Notes: generated by a model from the sequence alone, not told the origin. A stretch of DNA of 64,000 nucleotides from LMUY01 sp965199005 (GCA_965199005.1 CBDAQK010000001.1:248001-312000), one strand, 5' to 3'; positions 1-8,750 are shown, numbered from the stretch's first letter. Translations and numbers: made by a program.

Positions 1-87
1 GATGGCTGCAGTCGCATCGGCGCGAGTCTCGGCCTCTCCCTCGACGCCACCGCCAAATCCGGCGAGACTGGCACGTATAACAGGTGA
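1..87 (+). CDS. possible C-terminal end of an upstream gene (partial)
   Basis: Frame 1 is open from the window edge to a TGA at 85-87. About 79% of its third positions are G or C, as expected for real genes in this GC-rich sequence. It would encode about 28 residues ending in TGTYNR. A second frame is also open and stops at 92-94, overlapping the ATG of the next gene, but its third positions are less GC-rich. I do not recognise the protein. The short gap to the PAP2 gene would fit co-transcription. Confidence 0.3.
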   Translation, partial: DGCSRIGASLGLSLDATAKSGETGTYNR

Positions 88-90
88 GAC

Positions 91-1446
91 ATGAACATGC
101 GTGCTGTGACGGGCCTGGTGGCAATGGCCTTGATGGCGATCGCGCCGCTTGCCGGCGTCGCGCAACCCGCATCGACTCTCACTGCGCTGCAAGGCCTGGC
201 GCCGGTCAGCCGGCTGCCCAACACGGCGGCGGGAAGGGCAGCGCTGGCGGCTAATTACGCGGTGACAGGCGCGATCCAAACCGGTTCACTCAAGCAGCCC
301 ACCCTGCTGCCTTTCGCCGAGCAGCAACAGCTGGCACTCAGGGACGCCTTCATCACCGGGTTCAATGCGGCCGAACTTGCGGACGCACTCGGCTCGACGC
401 TCGGCGCTGCCTATCAGGCCAAGGCGCAGTACGACGGGCCGAACCACTACACCAACATCTCGCCGGGCATGGCGGCTTTGATCGCCTACGCGGCCGAAAC
501 CACGGGCGCGGATTCGAATTCGGGCAAGTATTTCTTTTCCAACGAGACCACCAATGGGAAAAAGCCCGTCTCGGCGGAAGCAGCAGCGATCCTAGCCGGC
601 GATAACGGTGTGGCCGATGTCTTCGGCCTCGCCTATGGCCGCACCGCAGGCAGCCCAGGCGCCGACCCCTATGGCAATTCCCGGCCATTCCAGACCGAGC
701 CAAGCCTGCTCTCGATCGCCGGACCGGATTATTTCGGCACGCCGTCCGACAGCATGGCCTACCTCCGGGGTCCCGCACAGGACCTGACGGAAAGTCCATC
801 CTATCCAAGCGGCCACACCACCTACGGCACCACGGAATCCCTCCTCCTTGCGATATTGGTGCCGGAGCGCTATCTGCAGGCGGTCACCCGGGCGGCGGAA
901 TACGGCAACAACCGCATCATCATCGGTGCGCATTACGCGATGGACGTGATCGGCGGCCGGACTTTGGCGATGTACGACCTGGCACAGTTGCTCGCCAACA
1001 ATCCCAACTATGTCGGTCAGCCGAAACGAAGCGCAGCTGTTATTACGGATTTCCAGGCTGCGCTCCAGACCGCCCGCTCGGAGATCTCGGCGGCGCTGCA
1101 ATCGGGCTGTGGCAATACCATCGAAATCTGCGCGGCCGAGGACACCAGCCGGTTCCGGGACTCCGCCGCAAACGAGGCGTTTTTCCAGAGCACGCTGACC
1201 TACGGGTTGGGAATAGTCTACGAACACACCGCGAACACGATCGAGAATGTCGGCACGATCGCCCCCGAGGCCGGCTATTTATTGACCGCCGCCTTTCCGT
1301 TCCTGACCTTGGCCCGAGCCGACGATATCCTGACCGCGACCGAGGGACCGGGCGGTGGCTTCCTGGATGATGGGTCAGCATTCGGCCTCTACTCGCGGCT
1401 GGACCTATACGCGGCGGGAAAGAAGGCGGCATCCCTTGCGAAGTAG
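91..1446 (+). CDS. PAP2-superfamily acid phosphatase, secreted
   Basis: A 451-residue protein of the PAP2 / class A acid phosphatase-haloperoxidase superfamily. It probably hydrolyses phosphomonoesters, or phosphoanhydride-type lipids, outside the cytoplasm. Residues 1-24 form a signal peptide (Met-Arg start, hydrophobic core, cleavage near GVAQP). The PAP2 signature is visible: PSYPSGH with the catalytic acid His242, then Arg275, the nucleophilic His281 in GAHYAMD, and Asp285. The conserved lysine-bearing first motif is not obvious to me. The protein is longer than classic class A phosphatases (about 250 residues); the C-terminal 150 residues carry three cysteines and no motif I know. Substrate is unknown. 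A vanadium-dependent haloperoxidase-like role is an alternative because both groups share this fold. Confidence 0.8.
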   Translation: MNMRAVTGLVAMALMAIAPLAGVAQPASTLTALQGLAPVSRLPNTAAGRAALAANYAVTGAIQTGSLKQPTLLPFAEQQQLALRDAFITGFNAAELADALGSTLGAAYQAKAQYDGPNHYTNISPGMAALIAYAAETTGADSNSGKYFFSNETTNGKKPVSAEAAAILAGDNGVADVFGLAYGRTAGSPGADPYGNSRPFQTEPSLLSIAGPDYFGTPSDSMAYLRGPAQDLTESPSYPSGHTTYGTTESLLLAILVPERYLQAVTRAAEYGNNRIIIGAHYAMDVIGGRTLAMYDLAQLLANNPNYVGQPKRSAAVITDFQAALQTARSEISAALQSGCGNTIEICAAEDTSRFRDSAANEAFFQSTLTYGLGIVYEHTANTIENVGTIAPEAGYLLTAAFPFLTLARADDILTATEGPGGGFLDDGSAFGLYSRLDLYAAGKKAASLAK

Positions 1447-1475
1447 CACATAACCCACCGCCGGTCCTTCTCCTG

Positions 1476-2684
1476 TCAGATCGCGCCGAGTTCCTGCTCG
1501 ACCAGCGCCACCCAATAGCGGATACCAACGGGGAGCGCTGCGTCGTTGAAATCGTAGGTTGGCGTGTGCAGCCCGTGCACCGGGCCGTCCTCGGCGGCGC
1601 CATTCCCCAGGAAGATCATCGCTCCCGGCTTCTCCCGCAGCATGAACGCAAAATCCTCTCCCGCGGTGATCGGCGTCGTGTCCGCCTGCACACGGGCTGT
1701 GCCCGCCACCCGCGCTGCCGCCGCAATGGCTGCGTCCGTCTCGGTCGCATGGTTCAGCAGGGGCACGGCGCCCCATCGCAACTCCACCTCTGCAGCCGCT
1801 CCCTGGGTTGCAGCAGCGAGCGCCGCCACCTCCCCGATGCGTCGATCCAGCAACGCCTGCATCTTGGGATCGAAGGCGCGCATCGTGCCACCGACGACAA
1901 CCTCCGCCGGCATCACGTTCAAGGCGTCGGGTGAGCCGCCGGCGAGGTGGCCGATACTGATCACCGCCGACTCATTGGCCGCCACGTTGCGGCTGATGAT
2001 CGCCTGAAGCGACTGTATGAAGAATGCCAAGGCAACCGTGACGTCGGTCGAAAGATGCGCCGAGTTGCCACCATGGCCGCCCGTGCCGCGGAACCACACT
2101 TTCCAGCGTCCTGCCCCCGCCATCAGCGCGCCCTTGCGCAAGGCAAAGTGGCCGAGCGGAACACCGGGCATGTTGTGCATCCCGTACACGGCATCGCACG
2201 GGAACCGTTCGAACAGGTTATCCTTCAACATCGCCTGCGCGCCGCCCCTGCCCTCTTCGGCGGGCTGGAAGATGAATTGCACGGTGCCGGCAAAGTTCGG
2301 CGCGGCGGCCAGCATGCGCGCGGCACCCAACAGCATCGTGGTATGGCCGTCATGGCCACAGGCATGCATGCGCCCCGGCGTGCGTGACGCGTAGGCAAGG
2401 CCGGTATGCTCGGTCAATGCCAACGCATCCATGTCGCAACGCAACCCGATCGCGCCCTGCCCTGGCCGATTGCCACGCAACGTTCCCACGACGCCGTAGC
2501 CGCCGACGCCCTCCGTCGCCTCGATGCCGTAGCTCCGAAGCGTTGCCGCGACCAGCCCAGCAGTCCGCTGTTCCTCCAACCCCAGCTCCGGGTGGGTATG
2601 GATGTCGTGGCGCAAGGCGATGAGATCCGGCAGCGCTTGCGCCAGATTTGCATCGAGTGGGGTGGGATCAGGAAGAGTGTTCAT
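1476..2684 (-). CDS. M20-family amidohydrolase (hippurate hydrolase / N-acyl-amino-acid deacylase type)
   Basis: A 402-residue metallopeptidase of family M20D (HipO/AmaA/IAA-amino-acid hydrolase type). Enzymes of this group cleave N-acyl bonds of amino acids or short peptides in the cytoplasm. The binuclear metal site is visible: CDMDAL near residue 83, ACGHDGH with Cys109 and His111, PAEEG with Glu143/Glu144, GMHN with His170, and a C-terminal GLHTP. The ATG at 2684 is chosen because homologues begin just before the conserved LRHDIHTHPELG stretch; an upstream ATG at 2711 and the longest frame at 2741 add residues unlike the family. It is divergent from a peptide-type binding protein at 2860, which suggests a shared substrate. 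Acyl and amino-acid specificity cannot be read from sequence. Confidence 0.88.
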   Translation of the reverse strand: MNTLPDPTPLDANLAQALPDLIALRHDIHTHPELGLEEQRTAGLVAATLRSYGIEATEGVGGYGVVGTLRGNRPGQGAIGLRCDMDALALTEHTGLAYASRTPGRMHACGHDGHTTMLLGAARMLAAAPNFAGTVQFIFQPAEEGRGGAQAMLKDNLFERFPCDAVYGMHNMPGVPLGHFALRKGALMAGAGRWKVWFRGTGGHGGNSAHLSTDVTVALAFFIQSLQAIISRNVAANESAVISIGHLAGGSPDALNVMPAEVVVGGTMRAFDPKMQALLDRRIGEVAALAAATQGAAAEVELRWGAVPLLNHATETDAAIAAAARVAGTARVQADTTPITAGEDFAFMLREKPGAMIFLGNGAAEDGPVHGLHTPTYDFNDAALPVGIRYWVALVEQELGAI

Positions 2685-2715
2685 AGACGGATGATGCCCC
2701 CAGGGCGTCATCCTG

Positions 2716-2757
2716 TGCAAATTTGCGCCGGCGATGAACACCGTTACAAACCGTAAC
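2716..2757. promoter_or_regulatory. palindromes in the divergent M20 / binding-protein promoter region
   Basis: The 175-bp space between the two divergent genes contains a perfect 10-bp palindrome GCAAATTTGC at 2717-2726 and an inverted repeat GTTAC-N5-GTAAC at 2743-2757. Their position between divergent starts makes them plausible operator sites. No regulator gene is adjacent, so the factor is unknown. Confidence 0.35.
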
Positions 2758-2859
2758 GAATCGGTGGATCAATACTCCGGCTATCAGGCCCGGCACGATC
2801 CGATGGCCCGCAGCTTGCTTCCGATCGCAAACGATATCCCTTGTTGCGGAAGACATCTG

Positions 2860-4440
2860 ATGATCCATCGCCGGAGTTTGATTGGCGGCGGCGCGATGGC
2901 CGCCAGCCTCGCACTGTCGCGCCCTGCGCTCGCACAACCCGCCGCCACCCGGCGCTTGCGCTTTGTGCCGCAAGCCGCCTACTCGGTGCCCGACCCGGTC
3001 TGGACCACGGCCATCGTGGTCGTCACCCACTCGCTCATGGTCTACGATACGCTGTACGGTGTCGATCTCAGCCTGACGCCGCAGCCGCAAATGTGCGCCG
3101 GGAGCACGGTTTCGGATGATGGGCTCACCTGGGATTTCATGCTGCGCCCGGGCTTGCTGTTTCATGACGGAACGCCGGTGCGCGGTGTGGATGCCGCCGC
3201 CTCCATCCGCCGCTGGGGTCAGCGCGATACGTTCGGGCAACAGGTGCTGCAACTGACCGCCGAACTCAGCGCGCCCACCGACAGTACTGTTCGCATCCGT
3301 CTCACCGCGCCATTCCCGCGCATGCTCTATGCCTTGGCGGCCAGCAACTGCTTCATCATGCCTGAGCGGGTGGCGCGCACGCCGGCCAGTGAACCGATTC
3401 AAGACTTCACCGGTAGCGGGCCGTTTCGCTTCATGCGGGACGAATGGGTGGCCGGGGTACGCGCAGTTTATAGCCGTTTCGACCGATACAAGCCCCGCCC
3501 CGAACCGCCAGACTTCCTCGCTGGCGGTAAAATCGTGAATTTCGATCGCGTGGAGTGGGTGACCCAACCCGACCCCGGCACCGCCGTCTCTGCCTTGCGG
3601 GCCGGAGAGATCGATTGGATCGACCAGCCACTCTTCGATCTGGTACCAAGCTTGAAGCGCGATACAAAGATTTCCGTCCAGCAACTCGATCCGTTCGGCC
3701 TGATCGGCATCATCGCGCTCAACCACCTGCAGCCGCCGTTCGACAACGTGAAGCTGCGCCGGGCGCTGCTGCCAGCGGTCGACCAGCAGGAGTTCATCGC
3801 CGCCGTACTTGGTGACCAGACGGAGTATGCCAAAATACCGGCCGGCTTCTTCACCGTCGGCTCGCCCATGGCCAGCGACGCAGGAATGCAGGCGCTCACC
3901 GGTAAACGCGACGTGGCACTCGCCCGCAAACTCGTCGAAGCATCCGGCTATGCGGGCGAGACCGTGGTGCTGATGGACCCGGCAGACCAGCCGCAGATGC
4001 ATGCGATGGCAGAGGTGACACGCGGTATCTATGAAGCAGTGGGTCTGAAAGTCCGCAGTGAGTCGACGGATTGGGGCACGCTGCTGTCACGCCGTGCCGT
4101 CACGAAGCCAGTCAGCGAAGGCGGCTGGAGCAGCTTCAACACGCGGCAAACCGGAGTCGGCGCTGCGGACCCGACCAGTGCGCAACTCCGCGGCAATGGG
4201 CTGAAAGCATGGTTTGGCTGGCCGACCGATCCCGCACTCGACGAACATCGGGTCGAATGGTTCAACGCGCCGGACTTGGCTGGACAAAAGCGCGCTGCGA
4301 GCGCGATGCAATTGGAAGCGTTCGAGTCGATTCCCTACATCCCACTTGGTCAATGGTCGCAGCCGACGGCATTCCGCTCGGACCTGACGGGTTTTGTGAA
4401 GGGATCGAATCCGGTTTTTTGGGGCGTACGCCGCGCTTAG
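2860..4440 (+). CDS. ABC transporter substrate-binding protein, peptide/nickel family (SBP_bac_5)
   Basis: A 526-residue periplasmic binding protein of the DppA/OppA type. The ATG at 2860 places MIHRRSLIGGG at the N-terminus, a signal peptide with twin arginines and an A-rich core ending ALAQP, possibly a Tat substrate. The frame is open upstream to 2734, but those residues precede the signal peptide and are not credible. Family features include GLTWDFMLRPGLLFHDGTPV near residue 90, the FTGSGPFRF region, and the C-terminal PYIPLGQW. No permease or ATPase gene lies nearby, so it is an orphan here. The divergent M20 amidohydrolase suggests that a peptide or N-acyl amino acid could be the ligand; this is inference. 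Confidence 0.88.
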   Translation: MIHRRSLIGGGAMAASLALSRPALAQPAATRRLRFVPQAAYSVPDPVWTTAIVVVTHSLMVYDTLYGVDLSLTPQPQMCAGSTVSDDGLTWDFMLRPGLLFHDGTPVRGVDAAASIRRWGQRDTFGQQVLQLTAELSAPTDSTVRIRLTAPFPRMLYALAASNCFIMPERVARTPASEPIQDFTGSGPFRFMRDEWVAGVRAVYSRFDRYKPRPEPPDFLAGGKIVNFDRVEWVTQPDPGTAVSALRAGEIDWIDQPLFDLVPSLKRDTKISVQQLDPFGLIGIIALNHLQPPFDNVKLRRALLPAVDQQEFIAAVLGDQTEYAKIPAGFFTVGSPMASDAGMQALTGKRDVALARKLVEASGYAGETVVLMDPADQPQMHAMAEVTRGIYEAVGLKVRSESTDWGTLLSRRAVTKPVSEGGWSSFNTRQTGVGAADPTSAQLRGNGLKAWFGWPTDPALDEHRVEWFNAPDLAGQKRAASAMQLEAFESIPYIPLGQWSQPTAFRSDLTGFVKGSNPVFWGVRRA

Positions 4441-4577
4441 GTGAAACATCGCAGCCACAAGCGTGCCAATCGATCGACGAAAGCAACTGTCAATACATTT
4501 TCCGTGTTCAATTCGCGCGCATTGACTATATGCGGAGTACGGTCACCATCGATCGAATTTTGGAGTCGCTCATCATC

Positions 4578-5024
4578 ATGGCCAAAGCAGACGTCTCGAC
4601 GCGCGCACCCCGTGGCACCAAGCCCGTCGCGCAAGCATTCTTTACCGCACTCGACGCGATCCCCGAGGCGTCCCGCGCTGCCGTTACGAAGGCGGCGCTC
4701 GTGATGATCCGCGACGAAATGAAAGTCGCACGCGAGAAGCTGAAGGCGTCCGCCGTCAAGGTGAAGGCCGCCGCAGCCAAGGCGAAGGCCGCAACGCCGA
4801 AGGCCAAGACACCGAAGGCAGCAACGCCAAAGGCTGCGCCAGCGAAGGCAGCAGCACCGAAGGCCGCCGCGGCAAAGCCCGCCAAGGCAAAGCGGACGCC
4901 CAAGCCGAAAATGCCGGAAGTCGCCGAAGAGATGCCGCCGGCTCCAGTCGAAGCAGCAGCGTCCGAACCAGCCCCTGTCAAGCGCCGTGGCCGCAAGACG
5001 GCTGAAACACCGGTCGCGGCCTGA
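4578..5024 (+). CDS. histone H1-like Lys/Ala/Pro-rich protein
   Basis: A 148-residue, very basic protein. Residues 1-60 form an ordinary sequence with helical character (AQAFFTALDAIPEASRAAVTK). From about residue 60 to 110 it becomes a low-complexity tail built from KAA, TPKA and APKAAA units, like eukaryotic H1 tails and bacterial H1-like proteins. It ends with an acidic/proline stretch and the basic KRRGRKT. It is probably a nucleoid-associated, DNA-binding protein. GGAG at 4562-4565 precedes the ATG at 4578. An in-frame ATG at 4530 would add 16 residues. The longest open frame begins at 4071, but that overlaps the binding-protein gene and is rejected. Simple composition makes exact family assignment uncertain. 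Confidence 0.75.
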   Translation: MAKADVSTRAPRGTKPVAQAFFTALDAIPEASRAAVTKAALVMIRDEMKVAREKLKASAVKVKAAAAKAKAATPKAKTPKAATPKAAPAKAAAPKAAAAKPAKAKRTPKPKMPEVAEEMPPAPVEAAASEPAPVKRRGRKTAETPVAA

Positions 5025-5031
5025 TTATATG

Positions 5032-5060
5032 ATGTGCCGGGCGGCGTCCGCCCGGCACAT
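5032..5060 (+). terminator. strong hairpin after the H1-like gene
   Basis: A perfect 13-bp stem (5032-5044 pairing with 5048-5060) with a 3-nt loop lies 7 nt after the stop codon. The stem is GC-rich, but no T-run follows. It could act as a terminator in a GC-rich genome or as a 3'-end stabilising structure. The remaining 128 bp to 5188 show nothing else I can interpret. Confidence 0.6.
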
Positions 5061-5188
5061 CCATAGACTGCTGAAAGAGAACACCTGGCAAATAAGACTG
5101 CGACGCCGGGTGGATAAGCAAAGCGTCATCCACCAAAGCACGCCCGCAGCGATAGCGGATACCGCTTCGACGACAAGGATGGGCGGGA

Positions 5189-5437
5189 TCAGCCAGCCTG
5201 CACGTCGCGGAAATACGGCTCGACTGTTCCGTGGAGCTTCATGGTTAAAGGATTACCCCGGCGATCGAGCGTCTTGCCGACGGCCGCGCGGATCCAACCT
5301 TCGCTCACGCAATATTCCTCGACATTGGTTTTCTCCATTCCGTTGAAGCGGATGCCGATGCCACGCTCGAGAGTCGCGGCGTCAAAAAACGGGCTTGCGG
5401 CATTGTTGGAGAGGCGGTCGGGCGGCGTATCGGTCAT
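5189..5437 (-). CDS. DUF3297 family protein
   Basis: A small, 82-residue protein matching my recollection of the DUF3297 family, which is common in Alphaproteobacteria. Recognisable features are the N-terminal MTDTPPDRLS, then GIRFNGMEKTNVEEYC near residue 28, SEGWIRAAVGK, and the GNPLTMKL strand. The family is cytosolic and has no established function. It faces the H1-like gene and is probably transcribed alone. The 179 bp on its upstream side, to the CoA-transferase remnant at 5617, hold its promoter and nothing else I recognise. Confidence 0.8.
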   Translation of the reverse strand: MTDTPPDRLSNNAASPFFDAATLERGIGIRFNGMEKTNVEEYCVSEGWIRAAVGKTLDRRGNPLTMKLHGTVEPYFRDVQAG

Positions 5438-5616
5438 GAACAGAGGCCTTCGTCGGTTTCGTTGTCCTCAACTCTACCCGCTACACCCGTCCGAGACGAC
5501 TGCCGTGCAAAGCCGCCAGGGTCTCGCTCCATGCATGCGATGTCACGCACACACGCCCGCCTTGCCGGATCGGCATACCCGGCCTACCGAGTGACCGAGG
5601 AACGGGAGATCCCAGG

Positions 5617-5895
5617 ATGGTACCGCGGCAAGGCGTGAAGGTGGAGAAGCCGGATGGCGGCGACGATTTCCGCGGTTGGGGACCGCCCTTTGCTGGCGAG
5701 ACCTCACTCTATTTCAACAGCCAAAACCGCAACCAGCGATCCGTCACCCTCGACATCAAAAAGCTGCTGGCGGAGGCGGACATCGTCATCCAAAATCTGG
5801 CCGGCCTGCCAATTTCGTTCGACCGGCAGCGCCCAGCCTCGACACGCGGCGCACCGAGGCTGGGCGAACACAAGGCTGAAATCTTCGGCTCATGA
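5617..5895 (+). pseudogene. internally deleted remnant of a CaiB/BaiF-type CoA-transferase (family III)
   Basis: The 92 codons read like three separate pieces of a family III CoA-transferase. First comes the N-terminal region VKVEKPDGGDDFRGWGPPF followed by NRNQRSVTLDIK. Then comes AEADIVIQNL, normally reached after a longer connecting segment. Then the text jumps to PRLGEHKAEIF, which resembles the extreme C-terminus of these roughly 400-residue enzymes. The catalytic core (including the aspartate that forms the acyl intermediate) and the first strand are missing. The frame is still open and its stop overlaps the next start by 4 nt, so a short peptide could be made. I call it a pseudogene with at least two internal deletions. 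Family recognition is from motif memory, not alignment. Confidence 0.7.
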
Positions 5896-7331
5896 CGGTG
5901 CCCAGCCTAGACCCAGAGGATTGGACTGAACTACGCGCGCTTGGGCATCGCGTCTTGGACGACATGTTCGATTACGTGGCGCAAGTGCGCGAAGGCCCGG
6001 TCTGGCAATCCATGCCGGACAGTGTCCGGCAGAGTTTCCAGTCGCCTTTGCCCCACGCGCCGGCTGACCCGGCCGCCATCTACGACGAAGTACAGCGACA
6101 CGTCACACCCTATGCCACGGGAAACGTGCATCCGGGTTTCATGGGTTGGGTCCATGGCGGTGGCAACCCTGTGGGCATGCTAGCAGAACTGATCGCGGCC
6201 GGATTGAACGCCAATTTGGGCGGCCGCGACCATGCCCCGATTGAAATGGAGCGGCAGGTGATACGCTGGGCGGCGGAAATGGCCGGCATGCCAGCGCAAA
6301 CCTCGGGCCTGCTGGTCACCGGTTCGTCCATGGCGAATCTGATCGCGGTCTTGGTTGCCCACCGGGCCGCGTTCGGCGCCGTCGTCCGTGGCCAGGGCGT
6401 TGGCGGCGAACGGGTGAGAGCCTACGCCGCGCGCACGGCCCATGGCTGCATCGCCCGCGCCATGGATATAGCCGGCCTGGGCACGGACGCATTGCGGGTC
6501 ATCGACTGCGACGCGGACCACCGGATCGACCTTGCCAAGCTTGCCGCCGCCATCACGCAAGACCGTGCAGCTGGGGAACATCCCTTCCTGGTGATCGGCA
6601 CCGCAGGGACAGTCGACGTGGGCGCGGTGGACGATCTCACTGGCCTAGCCGAGCTTTGCCGCGAGGAACGGTTGTGGTTTCACGTCGATGGTGCGTTCGG
6701 CGTGCTCGCCATGCTGTCGCCGCTTCACCGGGCGAAACTCGCCGGGCTGGAACGCGCGGACAGCCTGGCGTTCGACTTTCACAAATGGGCGCAGGTGCCG
6801 TACGACGCCGGGTGCGTGCTGGTGCGCGATGGGACGTTGCAGGCGGCGACCTTCGGACAGATGGTCGCCTATCTTCGGCGCGAGGATCGCGGGCTGGCCG
6901 GGAATCATCCTTGGCCGTGCGACCTCGGCCCCGATTTGTCCCGCGGGTTTCGCGCGCTGAAAGTTTGGATGACGGTGAAAGCCTATGGCGCCGACCGGCT
7001 GGGCCAAATCGTCGATACCAGTTGCGCCGTGGCCCACCACCTGGCGACGCGTATCCAGCGCGAACCAGCGTTGGAGTTACTGGCCCCCGTGGCGCTCAAC
7101 ATCGTCTGCTTCCGGGTTCGGGCGGGGGTGGATGCCGACCGGCTCAATCGCGAGATCGTCGCTGACGTTCAGGAGTCAGGGATCGCCGCTCCATCCACGA
7201 CGACGGTCGACGGGACATTGGCGATCCGCGCCGCCATCGTAAACCATCGCACGCGCAATGCCGATGTGGACGCGATGGTCGATGCCGTGCTGCATTTCGC
7301 GGGCATGCGGCAGGCGCTTCCGCCAGGCTAG
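5892..7331 (+). CDS. PLP-dependent group II decarboxylase (aromatic-L-amino-acid decarboxylase type)
   Basis: A 479-residue fold-type I PLP enzyme. Members decarboxylate aromatic amino acids or glutamate-like substrates. Visible features: the N-terminal HPGFMGWVHGGG substrate loop (about residue 78), VTGSSMANL for cofactor phosphate binding, the HVDGAFGV strand with the cofactor-binding Asp, and the Schiff-base Lys298 in DFHKW. The C-terminal small domain ends with a typical ...VDAMVDAVL helix. Length matches the family. The start overlaps the stop of the preceding CoA-transferase remnant by ATGA. It converges on the FAD oxidoreductase at 7328 so tightly that both stops lie in one CTAG. Substrate is not predictable; tyrosine/tryptophan-type decarboxylases are the closest guess. 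Confidence 0.87.
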   Translation: MTVPSLDPEDWTELRALGHRVLDDMFDYVAQVREGPVWQSMPDSVRQSFQSPLPHAPADPAAIYDEVQRHVTPYATGNVHPGFMGWVHGGGNPVGMLAELIAAGLNANLGGRDHAPIEMERQVIRWAAEMAGMPAQTSGLLVTGSSMANLIAVLVAHRAAFGAVVRGQGVGGERVRAYAARTAHGCIARAMDIAGLGTDALRVIDCDADHRIDLAKLAAAITQDRAAGEHPFLVIGTAGTVDVGAVDDLTGLAELCREERLWFHVDGAFGVLAMLSPLHRAKLAGLERADSLAFDFHKWAQVPYDAGCVLVRDGTLQAATFGQMVAYLRREDRGLAGNHPWPCDLGPDLSRGFRALKVWMTVKAYGADRLGQIVDTSCAVAHHLATRIQREPALELLAPVALNIVCFRVRAGVDADRLNREIVADVQESGIAAPSTTTVDGTLAIRAAIVNHRTRNADVDAMVDAVLHFAGMRQALPPG

Positions 7332-8719
7332 TTGGGGAGCGCGGCAAGCAGGCCCGCAAGATGATTGGCCACCGCCTCGCATTGCCGGCGCAAATCCGGC
7401 ACGGCCGTCATCTCCCAAAACATTCCCTTCGTGATGGGACCCACCGCGAAAATTTGCCGCGACACGGCGCCCGAGGCCTCGCGCACTGCGCAATGGCCTG
7501 TCACCTCCAAGCCCAGCCGCAAAGCATCTGGCCGGGCAAGGCCGGTGTCCAACAGCGACCGTAGCAGCGGGTCGCGCGCACGGGCAAAGTTGGAGGACGG
7601 GCCGGAGCAGTTGATGACCCGCGCCGCCAGCACGCCCTCGGTGCCGCCGCCCTCATCGGGATGCAGCCGAAACCGCACTTCTACCCGGTCCGTATCCGCG
7701 CCCCGGTATTCCTGGATGCGGCCCCGCCGGATGCGTACCTGCGACGAGGCCGTCGCCGCCGCCATCCGCGCCGCGACGGCGGGCGCCATACGGTGCCGGT
7801 GGATGTCCCACCAGGGACGCAGATGCCGCAGGAAGGCGGCCCGCTCCCGCAGCGTCATCGCCTGCCATAAATCCTGCGTGAATGGGCGCACCGCATCCAC
7901 GGTGGCCTGCCACGTGCACCCCAGCACCATCGCTGCCTCCGCCTCACGCCGCAGGCAGGCCAGCAGCGCCGCCGGGTTGCTGGGATAGGAGGCAAGCGCG
8001 CGCCGGGGCGGGACCGGACCGCTGGCATGCGGCAGCGGCACCAGCCCGCGGCGTGACACGGCCGTAATCGGCCCGCTATGTCCCCGGTCGATCAGGGAAA
8101 TGACCACGTCAACGGCGGTCAGCCCCGTGCCGATCAATAGCACCGGGTCTTGCGGCGCGAGCCCTTCGAATGCGGCTGGCCCCCAGGGATCGGCGCGGAA
8201 AAGCGGGCCGTCATAGAAGCTGGGGTCCGCCACAACCGGCGGCTCCGGAGGAAAATTGCCCGTGGCGAGCACGGCAAGATCGGCGGCAATGGTCCGGCCG
8301 CGGTCCAACTGAAGACACAGCGCGGCCCCGTCGCGCCGGATCGCTTGCAGATCGCCACGCACCAAGGTCAGCCGGCTTGGGCTGCCGTCGTGCCGCAACT
8401 CGGTCTTCAACAGATGGCGAATATAGGCGCCATAGGCCTGGCGCGAGACGAAGCTTTGCCCCGTGCTGTTCTCCCAGCCCGGCCGTTTGTGCAGCCATTC
8501 GAGGAAATCCCCGGGGCGGTCGTAGAAGGCGCTCATGCGGCCTGCCGGCACGTTCAGCAGATGGCTGGGGTTACCAGTGGTGTATGCCGCCCCTTGTCCA
8601 AACCAGTGCCCGCGCTCGATCAGGACGATCGCGGTGCCGGGCGGTGCGCAGCGCAGGGCGTGCAACGCCAGCATGGTCCCACTGAACCCAGCCCCGGCGA
8701 TCGCGAGAGTACGCGTCAA
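7328..8719 (-). CDS. FAD/NAD(P)-binding oxidoreductase (COG4529-like)
   Basis: A 463-residue flavoprotein. The N-terminus has a Rossmann FAD motif, AIAGAGFSGTMLA. It is followed by GAAYTTGNPSHLLNVPAGRMSAF, typical of the FAD-NAD(P)-binding family often annotated as hydroxyacylglutathione-linked or lysine/ornithine monooxygenase-like. A second nucleotide site (LLIGTGLTAVDVVISL) lies near residue 175. I place the start at the TTG at 8719, because AGGA lies 9 nt upstream and the Rossmann strand starts immediately after it. The frame is open to 9010, but that would run through the crcB gene. It lies 31 nt after crcB and may be co-transcribed. Reaction unknown. Confidence 0.75.
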   Translation of the reverse strand: MTRTLAIAGAGFSGTMLALHALRCAPPGTAIVLIERGHWFGQGAAYTTGNPSHLLNVPAGRMSAFYDRPGDFLEWLHKRPGWENSTGQSFVSRQAYGAYIRHLLKTELRHDGSPSRLTLVRGDLQAIRRDGAALCLQLDRGRTIAADLAVLATGNFPPEPPVVADPSFYDGPLFRADPWGPAAFEGLAPQDPVLLIGTGLTAVDVVISLIDRGHSGPITAVSRRGLVPLPHASGPVPPRRALASYPSNPAALLACLRREAEAAMVLGCTWQATVDAVRPFTQDLWQAMTLRERAAFLRHLRPWWDIHRHRMAPAVAARMAAATASSQVRIRRGRIQEYRGADTDRVEVRFRLHPDEGGGTEGVLAARVINCSGPSSNFARARDPLLRSLLDTGLARPDALRLGLEVTGHCAVREASGAVSRQIFAVGPITKGMFWEMTAVPDLRRQCEAVANHLAGLLAALPN

Positions 8720-8750
8720 TACCGCTGGTCCTGCGCGACGCCAGAGGTCC

